A stretch of 64,000 nt of DNA, taken from NCBI GenBank assembly GCA_019359375.1, contig JAHHHL010000017.1, positions 62,001-126,000 of the forward strand, given 5' to 3'. The position numbers and the translations under genes are program-made. Under the pieces are notes generated by a model. The model was given only the letters and a program-made list of their open reading frames with translations, was not told where the DNA came from and made no database searches. Below, piece after piece: positions 16,385 through 25,308 of this stretch (positions are counted from its first letter, which is position 1; the number at the start of each line of letters is the position of its first letter). Source of the stretch: Lyngbya sp. HA4199-MV5 (GTDB lineage: Bacteria; Cyanobacteriota; Cyanobacteriia; Leptolyngbyales; Leptolyngbyaceae).

Positions 16385-17716
16385 ATGAATTTTGTGCGAT
16401 CGCTGCAACAGTTTTTCACTCAACGCTGGCACCAATCACGACGCTTCAGGATTGGTAGCTGGATTGCGTTAATGGTGCTGAGTGCCTTGTTGGTGGCTGT
16501 TCCCGTTGTGCTGTCACAACAGCCCGTCACGCTACGACTGCTGATGTTAGCTCCCGACATTCCGCCTTACAAAGTGTTGGTCAAAGCGTTTGAAGCGCAG
16601 AATCCCGGCATTCGCATTCAACTGGATGAAGGTCCCAACTCTGCAAACACCAACGAAGACCTGTACACTACCTCGTTTCTGTTGGGCAATTCTCCCTACG
16701 ATCTCATCAATATGGATGTGGTCTGGACACCCAAATTTGCAGCAGCAGGCTGGCTATTGGATCTTACCGATGAGGTGTCGCCGCAGGATCTCGCGGGGTT
16801 TTCGCCCCAGGCTGTAGAAAGTGGACGCTACGAAGATCGGCTGTATCGCATGCCCGTGCGATCAGATGCAGGTGTCCTCTATTACCGCAAAGACCTGATC
16901 GAGAATGCCGGATTGCAGCCTCCTAAAACGCTGGACGATCTCATGAGCATCTCGAAAACGCTTCAAGAGAAGAAAGCAACTCGTTGGGGCTACCTCTGGC
17001 AGGGTCGGCAGTATGAAGGCTTGATCACCATGTTTGTGGAAGTGCTGAAGGGCTACGGCGGTTTTTGGATCGATCCCAAATCATTGGATGTGGGTCTCGA
17101 TCGCCCCGAAGCCGTGCGTGCGGCTGAATTTTTGCGGCAGACGATCGCCCAGGGCGTTTCACCTCCCGGCGTGACCACCTACGTTGAAGAAGATACGCGA
17201 CGGATCTTTCAAGCGGGCGACGCGGTTTTCCTCCGTAACTGGCCCTATGCCTGGGAGTTGGTGAACAAAGACGATTCGCGCATCAAAGGCAAAGTAGGCA
17301 TCATGCCGATGGTGCCTGCATCTGGTCAACCCGTTGGCGGATCTTGCCTGGGCGGTTGGGGAGTTGGCATCGCGAAAACGACTCGACATCCCAAAGAAGC
17401 GTTGAAGGCAGTGAAATTTCTCACCAGTCAGGCACCCCAAAAGGCATACATTCTCGAGTCAGGCTACGTTCCCAGTCGTCGCAACCTCTTTAACGATCCA
17501 GAGATTGTTGCCAAATACAGTCACTATCCCCAACTGCTCAAAGTCGTCGATCAAGCAGTTCTGCGCCCGTCGATCGCCCAATACGCGCAAGCATCCGACA
17601 TTCTCCAACGCTACCTCAGCGCTGCCCTGACCAACCAGCAAGCCCCAGAGCAAGCCATGAAAGCCGCCGCTGGTGAAACACGACGCTTGTTAGAAGCAGG
17701 GAAGAAGAGGGTTTGA
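16385..17716 (+). CDS. ABC transporter sugar-binding protein (family 1 extracellular solute-binding)
   Basis: A 443-residue binding protein. The N-terminus has one hydrophobic segment (WIALMVLSALLVAVPVVL, about 27-44) without a lipobox cysteine, so it may stay as a membrane anchor or be cut. The mature part has the cluster-1 fold: VTLRLLMLAPD, FEAQNPGIRIQLDEG, YDLINMDVVWTPKFAAAGWL, DAGVLYYRKDLIENAG, and AVFLRNWPYAW. Related cyanobacterial systems take up osmolytes such as glucosylglycerol, trehalose and sucrose (Ggt type), but the substrate cannot be read here. It heads a cluster with two permeases and an ATPase on the same strand. Confidence 0.9.
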   Translation: MNFVRSLQQFFTQRWHQSRRFRIGSWIALMVLSALLVAVPVVLSQQPVTLRLLMLAPDIPPYKVLVKAFEAQNPGIRIQLDEGPNSANTNEDLYTTSFLLGNSPYDLINMDVVWTPKFAAAGWLLDLTDEVSPQDLAGFSPQAVESGRYEDRLYRMPVRSDAGVLYYRKDLIENAGLQPPKTLDDLMSISKTLQEKKATRWGYLWQGRQYEGLITMFVEVLKGYGGFWIDPKSLDVGLDRPEAVRAAEFLRQTIAQGVSPPGVTTYVEEDTRRIFQAGDAVFLRNWPYAWELVNKDDSRIKGKVGIMPMVPASGQPVGGSCLGGWGVGIAKTTRHPKEALKAVKFLTSQAPQKAYILESGYVPSRRNLFNDPEIVAKYSHYPQLLKVVDQAVLRPSIAQYAQASDILQRYLSAALTNQQAPEQAMKAAAGETRRLLEAGKKRV

Positions 17717-17899
17717 GATAGTTGTTAGTTGTTGGTTGGATAGCCCGATGGGCATTCAAGAAAAGTTGTTGGTTTGAAGTTTCTTCCTCTGCCTCCCCTG
17801 CCCCCTCTGCTTTCCCTTCTGCCCTCTGCCTCCTGCCTTCTGCCTCCCACTGGCTAACTTTTTATCCTTCATCCTTTAGCCTTCATCCTTTCCTTCCTC
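17717..17899. repeat. Short-repeat tract in ABC cluster, spacer 1
   Basis: Begins with GTTGTTAGTTGTTGGTTGG, includes a small hairpin TAGCCCGATGGGCA followed by TTCAAGAAAAGTTGTTGG, then a run of CTGCC/CTCCTGCC and CCTTCATCCTTTAG units. The TAGCCC-GGGCATTCAAGAAAA block occurs again, inverted, at about 32705-32735. Confidence 0.75.
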
Positions 17900-18805
17900 A
17901 TGCAACCGACAAACAGCAAAACCATTCAGTCACGAGAACAGCGCGTCGGGTTGTACTTACTCCTGCCGTCGATCGCCGTCCTTTTGCTCGTGTTTGCGTA
18001 TCCTATTGCGCGATCGATTTGGTTAGGGCTGTTTGCTCAAAACCTGGGCACCGAACTAAAACCCGTCTTTGCAGGCTTGAGTAACTACGGGCGCATTATC
18101 GGCGACGGGCATTTTTGGGAAACGTTGGGAGTCACCACCCGGTTTACCGTCATCTCGGTTGTGCTGGAACTGATCTTGGGTATGGGCATTGCGCTGGTGC
18201 TAAATCAGCCGTTTCGTGGGCGTAACGTTCTTCGCACCGTGGCAATTATTCCCTGGGCGTTGCCGACCGCGTTGATTGGTTTGGGCTGGACGTGGATTTT
18301 TAACGATCAGTACGGCATTGCCAATGACATTTTGCGAAATTTGGGGCTAATTACCACAGGCATTAACTGGTTGGGCGAGCCGCTCACCGCCACGATCGCC
18401 GTCATCTTCGCAGACGTTTGGAAGACGACCCCCTTTATCAGTCTGTTGCTGCTAGCGGGACTGCAATCCATTCCCGGCGATCTGTATGAGGCATATTCCC
18501 TGGAAGGAGCAACGCCCTGGCAAAGTTTTTGGCGCATTACGGTGCCCTTACTGCTACCGCAAATTATTATCGCCATGCTGTTTCGCTTTGCCCAGGCATT
18601 TGGCATTTTTGACCTGATTCAAGTGATGACGGGCGGCGGTCCTGGTGGTGCAACAGAAGTGGTCTCGCTCTATATTTATTCCAATGCGATGCGGTATCTC
18701 GATTTTGGTTATGCATCCGCGCTTATTGTCGTGACGTTCTTGCTGCTTGTCATTGCCGTGATGGTTGGCAGCAGTTTAATTCGACGATCGCAAACAGCTA
18801 TATAG
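17900..18805 (+). CDS. ABC sugar transporter permease (MalF-like)
   Basis: A 301-residue inner-membrane permease with about six transmembrane helices. The first helix is LYLLLPSIAVLLLVFAYPIA. The cytoplasmic EAA loop, which docks on the ATPase, reads EAYSLEGATPWQSFWRITVP (about 198-217). The tail GGPGGATEVVSLYIYSNAM is typical of sugar permeases of this class. It should pair with the second permease at 18959. The ribosome-binding region lies inside a repeat tract, unlike a normal operon spacer. Confidence 0.93.
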   Translation: MQPTNSKTIQSREQRVGLYLLLPSIAVLLLVFAYPIARSIWLGLFAQNLGTELKPVFAGLSNYGRIIGDGHFWETLGVTTRFTVISVVLELILGMGIALVLNQPFRGRNVLRTVAIIPWALPTALIGLGWTWIFNDQYGIANDILRNLGLITTGINWLGEPLTATIAVIFADVWKTTPFISLLLLAGLQSIPGDLYEAYSLEGATPWQSFWRITVPLLLPQIIIAMLFRFAQAFGIFDLIQVMTGGGPGGATEVVSLYIYSNAMRYLDFGYASALIVVTFLLLVIAVMVGSSLIRRSQTAI

Positions 18806-18958
18806 GGTTTTTAGTTGTTAGTTTTTAGTTTTTAGAATGATAGGGCGTGGGCTGTAGATTCAAAAAAATGAACCTAATTACTTTTTCTAATCAACAACTA
18901 ACAACCAACTTTCTCTGGTCTAACAACCAACAACCAAAAACTAACAACTCTTCAAACA
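18806..18958. repeat. Short-repeat tract in ABC cluster, spacer 2
   Basis: TTAGTTGTTAGTTTTTAGTTTTTAG on the left and CTAACAACCAACAACCAAAA on the right are reverse-complementary, so the transcript could fold into a long imperfect hairpin between the two permease cistrons. Confidence 0.7.
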
Positions 18959-19849
18959 ATGGCAACCACACTTGATTCCAATCGACCAACCAATGCTTCC
19001 GTTCCTCCTAAACGGCAGTCAGTTTCGGTGAGCAGAATCTTGTTTTGGGTAGCCGTGGTTGCGATCGCCATTTTTTGTTTGGCTCCGATGCTCTGGCAGG
19101 TGCTTACGTCTTTCAAGGTTAATGAAGATATTTCGGCAGTGCCAAATGTTTACTTGCCAACCCGGTTGACGCTCAACCACTACATTGAATTGTTTAGCCG
19201 TCGTCCGTTTATGCGCTACATCTTAAATAGCGCGATCGTGTCCTTAATTTCGACGGTTGCGTGTTTGGCGATCGGTTCTCCAGCCGCCTATGCACTGGCT
19301 CGGTTACGTCCTTTGGGTGGCAAAATTGTGCAGGCAGTCATTCTGCTCATCACCCTATTTCCTGGCATTTTGTTGCTTCAAGGATTACTTGAAATCGTGC
19401 AGTTTTTCCATCTAGGGAATAACTACATGGCGCTGATTATTCCCTATACCGCCATCAATCTACCGCTGACCATTCTGGTGATGCAGAGCTTTTTTGAGCA
19501 GCTACCCAAAGATCTGGAAGATGCTGCCAAAGTGGATGGCTATTCCATCTGGCAAATGCTGATTCAAATTGTCATGCCGCTCACCCTGCCAGCGCTCGTC
19601 ACCACAGGCATTCTCACCTTCATCTTTGCTTGGAATGAATACATTTTTGCCCTTACCTTCCTCACCGAAGAAAGCATGAAAACGATCCCCGTTGCCTCTG
19701 CCCAAATTGGTGGTTCCTCTGTCTTTGAAATTCCCTACGGTCCGATCGCAGCGGCTACCGTCGTTGGCACCATTCCCCTTGTCATCCTCGTCCTCTTCTT
19801 CCAGCGCCAGATTGTGCAAGGCTTAACCGCTGGAGCTGTCAAAGGATGA
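18959..19849 (+). CDS. ABC sugar transporter permease (MalG-like)
   Basis: A 296-residue permease with about six transmembrane helices. It has the second-permease signature: LAPMLWQVLTSFKVNEDI near the start, a long periplasmic segment, and the EAA loop DLEDAAKVDGYSIWQMLIQ (about 185-203) followed by MPLTLPAL. C-terminal FFQRQIVQGLTAGAVKG is the usual end of this family (QRxIVxGLTAGAVKG). It completes the membrane channel with the MalF-like protein. Confidence 0.94.
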   Translation: MATTLDSNRPTNASVPPKRQSVSVSRILFWVAVVAIAIFCLAPMLWQVLTSFKVNEDISAVPNVYLPTRLTLNHYIELFSRRPFMRYILNSAIVSLISTVACLAIGSPAAYALARLRPLGGKIVQAVILLITLFPGILLLQGLLEIVQFFHLGNNYMALIIPYTAINLPLTILVMQSFFEQLPKDLEDAAKVDGYSIWQMLIQIVMPLTLPALVTTGILTFIFAWNEYIFALTFLTEESMKTIPVASAQIGGSSVFEIPYGPIAAATVVGTIPLVILVLFFQRQIVQGLTAGAVKG

Positions 19850-19854
19850 GGCGG

Positions 19855-19945
19855 GGCAGTTGTTAGTTTTTAGTTGTTGGTTGTTAGTTGTTAGAGAGGT
19901 AGAGAGCGAAGACAAAGCAAAGTTTAATTTTTAGAGAGATAAGGA
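19855..19945. repeat. Short-repeat tract left of the four-helix-bundle gene
   Basis: GTTGTTAGTTTTTAGTTGTT and following units. Its reverse complement lies on the other side of the next gene at about 20335-20410, so the gene is bracketed by inverted copies. Confidence 0.65.
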
Positions 19946-20317
19946 GTGAGCTATAGATTTGAAAGATTGATTGTTTGGCAGAAGTCAATGGGTTTTTGCG
20001 TCAAAGTTTACGATAAGACAAGGCAGTTCCCGAAAGAAGAAGTTTATGGATTGACATCACAAATTAGACGAGCAGTAACATCAATACCACTCAATATTGC
20101 TGAAGGATCAGCCTGTAAAACGTCAAAAGAGTTTATGCAGTTTCTATACAGCGCGCTGCGATCGCAGTATGAAGTCGTCACCATTATTAAACTTGCGACC
20201 CGCCTACAATACTTCGACAATGCTACTCAACAAGAACTCGAACTAGACATCGCCGAAATCGGTAGACCCCTCCAAGCTCTAATCAATTCTCTACAAAAAC
20301 CGCCCAAAAACCAATAA
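19946..20317 (+). CDS. Four-helix-bundle protein (23S rRNA IVP/S23-like)
   Basis: A 123-residue protein of the family named for proteins encoded in 23S rRNA intervening sequences. Diagnostic stretches are FERLIVWQKSMGFCVKVY, FPKEEVYGLTSQIRRAVTSIP, NIAEGSACKTSKEFMQFL and a final coiled helix. It forms a small helical bundle; function is unknown. The start is GTG with AAGGA just before it. It splits the permeases from the ATPase of a sugar importer, and inverted repeats flank it. That suggests the gene arrived as a unit and has no direct role in transport. Confidence 0.88.
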   Translation: MSYRFERLIVWQKSMGFCVKVYDKTRQFPKEEVYGLTSQIRRAVTSIPLNIAEGSACKTSKEFMQFLYSALRSQYEVVTIIKLATRLQYFDNATQQELELDIAEIGRPLQALINSLQKPPKNQ

Positions 20318-20319
20318 CT

Positions 20320-20410
20320 AAAACTCCTTCTCTTATCTAACAACTAACTACTAACAACCGACTAACTCTTTCTTGTCTAACAACCAAAAACTAACAACCA
20401 ACAACTAACC
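20320..20410. repeat. Short-repeat tract right of the four-helix-bundle gene
   Basis: TCTAACAACTAACTACTAAC and CTAACAACCAAAAACTAACA units, the complement of the tract at 19855-19945, running up to the ATG of the ATPase gene. Confidence 0.65.
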
Positions 20411-21487
20411 ATGTCCAGGCTTGAACTAAAAAACCTCAACAAAACCTTCACCCCAAAAGTCATTCCTGTTAAAGACATTAGCCTGTCGGTTGAGGATGGC
20501 GATGTCCTGAGTTTGCTGGGTCCCTCTGGCTGTGGGAAATCGACCATTCTCCGCATGATTGCTGGGTTAGAGCAGCCCACGCGGGGACAGGTGCTCATTG
20601 GCGATCGCGATGTCACGTTTAAACGACCGGGCGATCGCAACATTGCGATGGTGTTTCAGAGCTACGCGCTGTATCCACATCTCAACGTGCGCGAAAACCT
20701 GCGTGCTGGATTGAAGCTCAAGAAAGTGCCGACGGATGAAATCGAAAAACGGATTACCGAAGTCTCTGGGATTCTGGGATTGGATGACCTGATGCAGCGC
20801 AAACCGGGGCAACTTTCGGGGGGGCAACGACAACGGGTGGCGGTGGGACGGGCATTGGTGCGGCGATCGGATGTGTTTTTGCTGGATGAACCCTTGAGCA
20901 ACCTGGATGCCTTGCTGCGAGAACACGTTCGCGCTGACCTGAAGCAGATTTTCTCGGTGCAGAAAGCGCCTGTGGTTTACGTGACCCATGACCAAACGGA
21001 AGCGATGACGCTCTCGACGCGGGTGGCGGTGCTGAACAATGGCTATCTGCAACAGCTAGATGCACCAGAGCGAATTTACGATCGACCTGCCAATCAGTTT
21101 GTGGCGGGTTTTGTGGGTAGTCCGCAAATGAATCTGCTCACGCTGCCCTGTGAGGGGAACTACGCCCTGCTAGGAGACTTCAAAATTCGGCTCCCCGATT
21201 TGCCCACGGTGCCGCCTCAAATCGTGCTGGGTCTGCGTCCAGAACACCTTCACCTTGCCGAATCGGAGGATGCGGCGACGCTGAAAGGCACCGTTTTTCT
21301 GGTCGAGAACCTGGGCATGCACAATCTGGTCAGCGTCAAAGTAGCTAACGCTCAGGGAGAGCCGATCATCCTGCGGACGCTGCTGCCGCCAGAGCATTGG
21401 TCAAACCGAGAGCTAGCTTTCACCATTCCACCGGATGAAACCCATTGGTTTGATGTGCAGTCAGGTGATTCGCTGGTACGACGGTAG
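20411..21487 (+). CDS. ABC sugar transporter ATP-binding protein (MalK/UgpC family)
   Basis: A 358-residue ATPase that would power the importer encoded upstream. Walker A is GPSGCGKST (about 37-45), Q-loop VFQSYALYPHLNV, signature LSGGQRQRVAVGRAL, Walker B DVFLLDEPLSNLDA, and H-loop YVTHDQTEAMTL. A C-terminal TOBE/MalK-type regulatory region follows (FVGSPQMNLL, VLGLRPEHLHLAE). The length is standard. A second MalK-type ATPase lies at 25309, so which one serves which permease pair is open. Confidence 0.94.
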   Translation: MSRLELKNLNKTFTPKVIPVKDISLSVEDGDVLSLLGPSGCGKSTILRMIAGLEQPTRGQVLIGDRDVTFKRPGDRNIAMVFQSYALYPHLNVRENLRAGLKLKKVPTDEIEKRITEVSGILGLDDLMQRKPGQLSGGQRQRVAVGRALVRRSDVFLLDEPLSNLDALLREHVRADLKQIFSVQKAPVVYVTHDQTEAMTLSTRVAVLNNGYLQQLDAPERIYDRPANQFVAGFVGSPQMNLLTLPCEGNYALLGDFKIRLPDLPTVPPQIVLGLRPEHLHLAESEDAATLKGTVFLVENLGMHNLVSVKVANAQGEPIILRTLLPPEHWSNRELAFTIPPDETHWFDVQSGDSLVRR

Positions 21488-21490
21488 AGA

Positions 21491-22087
21491 TCAATCTGGG
21501 TCTTGCTTATAGCGTCTTGGATTCTTGCGATCGCTGCCTTCTGTTTGTTCCAAAAACCAGCGTCGCCACTCTTTAGAACTGCGTATCGCCAGCCAGAGCA
21601 GCAGCAACGCAATCAACCCACCCTGCCGTGGCGCATCGAGCGCAAACAGCACCAGCACGAAACAGAGAGCATCTTGTGCAAACACCACCCAGAGGGGAAT
21701 CTGCTTTAAGCGGTAAGACCAACCCGCCTGTACAAGTTGCAGCACAAACGCCACGAGACCGCCAATACCGCCCAATAGCCAAACGAGCCAGGTTGGAATG
21801 CCTGCTGCCTGCGCCACTGCCATGCCCATGATGGCACCGACCAGTGGGCTGAAGAGGAGTTGTACAAGCTGGAGCGATCGCTGTCCCAGTCGATTCTTAG
21901 ACGCAAAAATTTCCACTAAAGACCAGCTCACCAGCACACCTAACACAACGGGTGGTGAGAGGTTAGACAGCAGTGGCACGCGTGACCACAAACTGCCTCC
22001 GTACAGTAGACCAATCAACAGCAGCGGAAGCGCTATTCGCATTCCCGCCGCGGCGGAGGCAGAAAGTGCAGCCAGGATTTCAATCAT
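21491..22087 (-). CDS. DUF4126 membrane protein
   Basis: About 198 residues, mostly hydrophobic. I start at the ATG at 22087 (MIEILAALSASAAAGMRIALPL) rather than 22147, because the family begins with this glycine/alanine-rich helix. There are about five membrane helices, including WLVWLLGGIGGLVAFVLQLV. The C-terminal tail is charged (WRRWFLEQTEGSDRKNPRR). The function is unknown. It is convergent with the ATPase gene, with only a few bases between the stops. Confidence 0.8.
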   Translation of the reverse strand: MIEILAALSASAAAGMRIALPLLLIGLLYGGSLWSRVPLLSNLSPPVVLGVLVSWSLVEIFASKNRLGQRSLQLVQLLFSPLVGAIMGMAVAQAAGIPTWLVWLLGGIGGLVAFVLQLVQAGWSYRLKQIPLWVVFAQDALCFVLVLFALDAPRQGGLIALLLLWLAIRSSKEWRRWFLEQTEGSDRKNPRRYKQDPD

Positions 22088-22187
22088 AGAAATGGTTTCA
22101 CCAGATTTCGCATCCTTTGCTGCCAGGATTCTGTGAACCAAATTCACACCAGCAGTGGAATCTTATCACTTCTAGTTTGACGCAATT

Positions 22188-23282
22188 TTAGAGTGGCTGC
22201 GACTCTAAAGGGCAAGTCATTGAGGTTTTGCCAGACCAGGTTGTAAAGGTGGTTTCATCTTGATAATGACGAGGCGTTTGTAGCAGTAGACGCCAAGCTT
22301 CGCCCGCACCCAGTACATAATGGCTCCGTGCCGGATAATGCTCTTGAATCAGCCTTTGCACATGAGGGTAATAGTCAGAATTAAGACCTGGGAAGATATG
22401 GTGTTCCGTGTGATATGAAAAATTGAAATGCAATCGATCGAATACCGTTGGCACACGCAGCGAAATACTGTTTACAAGTGGATCATTAACGTTCGTCATC
22501 CGGCTTAGCATGTGATTAGTGTAAATATAAAACATGACACCCGCATAGCCAAGACTAATCGGTAAAAAGTAAGCCAATACTAGCTTGAGAGGATGGAATT
22601 GTAAGTAATATAGAACGCTAAAGTGCAGACTTATAACAACGAACAATTCACCGACGATCGCGGCTTTCTCTTTGGGACTAACGGTAAAGGCAGCTGGCAC
22701 ATAAGTCACATCTTTGTGGTTAAAAAACAGCACAGACGTGAGATTCCGAAACGTATGCACGCCCCACGCCGTTCCCATACCCAGCACTAATCCTAACGGA
22801 TGCACTTCTAGCGAGGGAACAAATTGATCCTGAATCCATTTGCCCCAGGTATTGGGCTGTTGATGCAAATAGTTGCGATCGGGATCTGCAACGGAATTGG
22901 TGTGGTTGTGGTGTTCGCGGTTGTGTACTACTTTCCAGAGAGTGGGTGGCATCCATAGCAGGGTGAGTCCCAGCAAACTGATCGCACGACGTAAATGGGG
23001 CGAGCGAATGGCGCTGCTGTGCATTAAATCGTGGGTACTAAAGAGCAATACAACCACGCTATTGCCCATCAACACTGCTAAAGGAAGATACAGCGGCAGC
23101 AGATACCACGTCCATCGATCCAGGTAGGATGCGATCGCCCAGCCTAAAACCAAAATCATGACATTAATCATGAGAATGAGAATTTTGCTCCGATCTGGTA
23201 AAAATGCTTCTTCAGGTAGAAGCGGGCGTAATTTTTTAGCGTATTCCGATTGGTGTACGAGGAAATTGTCTAGGGCTTGCAT
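22188..23282 (-). CDS. Membrane fatty acid desaturase family protein
   Basis: A 364-residue di-iron membrane enzyme. The three histidine boxes are present: HDLMHSS (about 84), HNREHHNHT (about 120) and YHTEHHIFPG (about 290), with hydrophobic helices between. It would introduce a double bond (or hydroxyl) in a lipid chain at the membrane, using ferredoxin-type electrons. It does not match the HDCGH box of typical acyl-lipid DesA/B/C, so position and substrate are unclear. It is transcribed away from a CFAS-like methyltransferase at 23552, sharing a ~270-bp promoter region. Confidence 0.87.
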   Translation of the reverse strand: MQALDNFLVHQSEYAKKLRPLLPEEAFLPDRSKILILMINVMILVLGWAIASYLDRWTWYLLPLYLPLAVLMGNSVVVLLFSTHDLMHSSAIRSPHLRRAISLLGLTLLWMPPTLWKVVHNREHHNHTNSVADPDRNYLHQQPNTWGKWIQDQFVPSLEVHPLGLVLGMGTAWGVHTFRNLTSVLFFNHKDVTYVPAAFTVSPKEKAAIVGELFVVISLHFSVLYYLQFHPLKLVLAYFLPISLGYAGVMFYIYTNHMLSRMTNVNDPLVNSISLRVPTVFDRLHFNFSYHTEHHIFPGLNSDYYPHVQRLIQEHYPARSHYVLGAGEAWRLLLQTPRHYQDETTFTTWSGKTSMTCPLESQPL

Positions 23283-23341
23283 AACGGTTTCTGCCTAACA
23301 TCGAAGGATGAAAGGATATCTAAGAAGCATGATTAGCAGCG

Positions 23342-23440
23342 AATTAAGACCGGATGAAACGGATAGCGCATGAATTTAACCCGCAATCTACCATCTGCGA
23401 CCTCCGGCTTCCTATCCGTTGCTAACGGATTTGACACTTT
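23342..23440. repeat. GCGGATG-type interspersed repeat, locus 1
   Basis: ACCGGATGAAACGGATAGCG and, further right, TATCCGTTGCTAACGGAT form the diverged left and right halves of an element also seen at 24728, 38605 and 61988. It sits in the shared desaturase/methyltransferase promoter region. Confidence 0.5.
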
Positions 23441-23551
23441 TCAGACATCCTCTGAAGGTGACTTTGTTTTAAATCTTGAAGAAAGCTTGAATAAAATTTT
23501 CCTTATAGTAGCGTGATTAGTAATGTTTTAGAAGCTAAATGGAGACTTAGT

Positions 23552-24685
23552 ATGACTACAACTCCGGTGCTACATGACATTGAGCGATACATTCCTGTCA
23601 TAGGCGATGTGAATCAAAAGAACGCTATTGCCTATCAACTAACGCGTGGTGCTGTTTCAACCGTAAACGCAGTGCAAATGGCAGTAGCAGAGTCCTACAT
23701 CAATGGGTTAGAAGTGCCTGACTCTGTACTAAAGGCATTATTTAACACCTGTATGCCAGTTTTTTTCAAGTACTTTCCCTCCTTGCTTGCTCCTTATGAT
23801 TGGGTCTTAAAAGAGACTAATCAGTTGGCAGAGGGCTCAAAAGATTTGATGAAAGTCCAGTATGACATGCCTCAAGCAATGTTGAACCCAATGTTAGGTG
23901 ATTGGGATTTGATTTACCCCAAATATAGTATGGGGCTATGGCAAAAGGGTGCTGCCAACCTGGAAGAATCTCAAAAGCACATGATCGATGACATGATCGA
24001 AAAAATGGATATCCAGGATGGGGATAACATTTTAGACTTTGGTTGTGGTTGGGGCTGTGTTGCGAATTATATTTTGTCCAAATTTCCCAATGTCCGTTTT
24101 ACAGGGCTAAACTTGAGCCATTGGCAGTGTGAGTATATGCGTGCCAAGATGCAAGATCCTAAAAGCTATCTGAGTTCAGGACGCTTCACGTTGTACGAAG
24201 GCGATATGAACACGGCTGAATTTACCGAAAAATTTGACAAAATCCTCTCGGTTGGCGTGTTTTGTCATGTCGGAAATCTGACAAATTCTTTTCAGAAACT
24301 AGCATCCTTTCTCAAAGAAAATGGGGTCGTTTTCATTCACATCATTACAGTACGAACACCCAACAATATTTCCAGCCCTTTCACGCACAAATACATTTTT
24401 CCTCACGGGCGCTATTGGAATTATGATGCGGTTCCTAGCCACAACAAAGACTTGAAGACCGTTAATCGTTGGTATCTAAACGGTATCAACTACCATAAAA
24501 CCTTTGCTGCCTGGTTAGAAAACTTTGATGCCAACCAGGATTACATCAAACAGCTCAATTATGGGATTGACTATGCCCGTTTTCGCCGGATTTGGCGCTT
24601 TTATTTGCTGTGGTTGGGCACTAATTTTGGAACCTGCGATGGTGAATACAACGGCAATGGACAATACCTCATGGTTCACACCTGA
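23552..24685 (+). CDS. SAM-dependent methyltransferase, cyclopropane-fatty-acid-synthase/coclaurine N-methyltransferase-like
   Basis: A 377-residue class I methyltransferase. The start at 23552 has GGAG seven bases upstream; the frame is open from 23513. An N-terminal helical domain (about 1-95) precedes VQYDMPQAMLNPMLGD and YSMGLWQKGAANLEESQ, the substrate-side motif of CFAS-type enzymes. Motif I is NILDFGCGWGCVANYIL; further motifs are FTGLNLSHWQ, FDKILSVGVFCHVGN and FIHIITVRTPNN. The product could be a modified lipid or an N-methylated amine. The gene looks AT-richer than its neighbours and I found no CGATCG core inside it, which hints at recent transfer. Confidence 0.85.
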   Translation: MTTTPVLHDIERYIPVIGDVNQKNAIAYQLTRGAVSTVNAVQMAVAESYINGLEVPDSVLKALFNTCMPVFFKYFPSLLAPYDWVLKETNQLAEGSKDLMKVQYDMPQAMLNPMLGDWDLIYPKYSMGLWQKGAANLEESQKHMIDDMIEKMDIQDGDNILDFGCGWGCVANYILSKFPNVRFTGLNLSHWQCEYMRAKMQDPKSYLSSGRFTLYEGDMNTAEFTEKFDKILSVGVFCHVGNLTNSFQKLASFLKENGVVFIHIITVRTPNNISSPFTHKYIFPHGRYWNYDAVPSHNKDLKTVNRWYLNGINYHKTFAAWLENFDANQDYIKQLNYGIDYARFRRIWRFYLLWLGTNFGTCDGEYNGNGQYLMVHT

Positions 24686-24727
24686 GTTTTGAATGATTGT
24701 GCCGTTTCATGCTAGATAACGCTCGAC

Positions 24728-24840
24728 GGGCAGCGGATGGGAACGGATGAAACAGATGACTTCTCAATCCTGGGTAGACCGTGTACTCAGTTCTTCTGTC
24801 CTAAATCCGTTGCTCATAAGACTCAGCTTTAAGAATGAAA
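24728..24840. repeat. GCGGATG-type interspersed repeat, locus 2
   Basis: GCAGCGGATGGGAACGGATG begins the element and a diverged right half (AATCCGTTGCTCATAAG) ends it. It is nearly identical in its left half to the copy at 38605. Confidence 0.6.
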
Positions 24841-24849
24841 TATTCCTGA

Positions 24850-25086
24850 TTACTTCGGTTGGTCAGGAGACTGTTCCGGTTGAGCTTGGGGATCAAGCTG
24901 TTCGCGTTCCAGTCCTTTTTGACGCACATCGATCGCGGTTTGCTTCGCCTTGTTAATGGGAGCTGCTACCGAGAAGGCAGGGCTGGATTCGGCTTGCGGC
25001 TTTGCTTGAGGTGCTTTTGTGCATCCGATCGCCGTGCTCATCAAGATCAGGCTCAACGCCCACCGCATTCTTTTAACCATCACCAT
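24850..25086 (-). CDS. Small lipoprotein of unknown function
   Basis: A 78-residue lipoprotein precursor. The start at 25086 is preferred because TTGAGG lies just before it and it opens with MVMVKRMRWALSLILM and a lipobox ending STAIGC. The mature part is short and Gln/Pro/Lys-rich (APQAKPQAESSPAF, ending QPEQSPDQPK). No domain is recognised. A 92-residue frame begins at 25128 but lacks a signal start. It faces the methyltransferase gene across a repeat. Confidence 0.6.
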   Translation of the reverse strand: MVMVKRMRWALSLILMSTAIGCTKAPQAKPQAESSPAFSVAAPINKAKQTAIDVRQKGLEREQLDPQAQPEQSPDQPK

Positions 25087-25142
25087 CGACCTCAAGCGCA
25101 CTACTGGCTTAGCGTACCCCAAAAGCATTTCAGCCTGTACAC

Positions 25143-25290
25143 AAGTTGTTGGTTGTTAGAAGGAGGCAGGAGGCAGGAGGCAGAAGGAGCAGCAATGGCA
25201 GGGAAGCAAAACTCAAAACTTTCCCTCACACTCCGCACCCCTCTTCTCTAACAACCAACAACCAATAACCAACAACTGGACTAACTCCTC
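25143..25290. repeat. Short-repeat tract between lipoprotein and ATPase genes
   Basis: TTGTTGGTTGTTAG, then GGAGGCAGGAGGCAGGAGGC, then after ~60 bases CTAACAACCAACAACCAATA. Inverted halves suggest a hairpin-prone tract. Confidence 0.7.
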
Positions 25291-25308
25291 ACACGTTAGA
25301 GGCGATCG

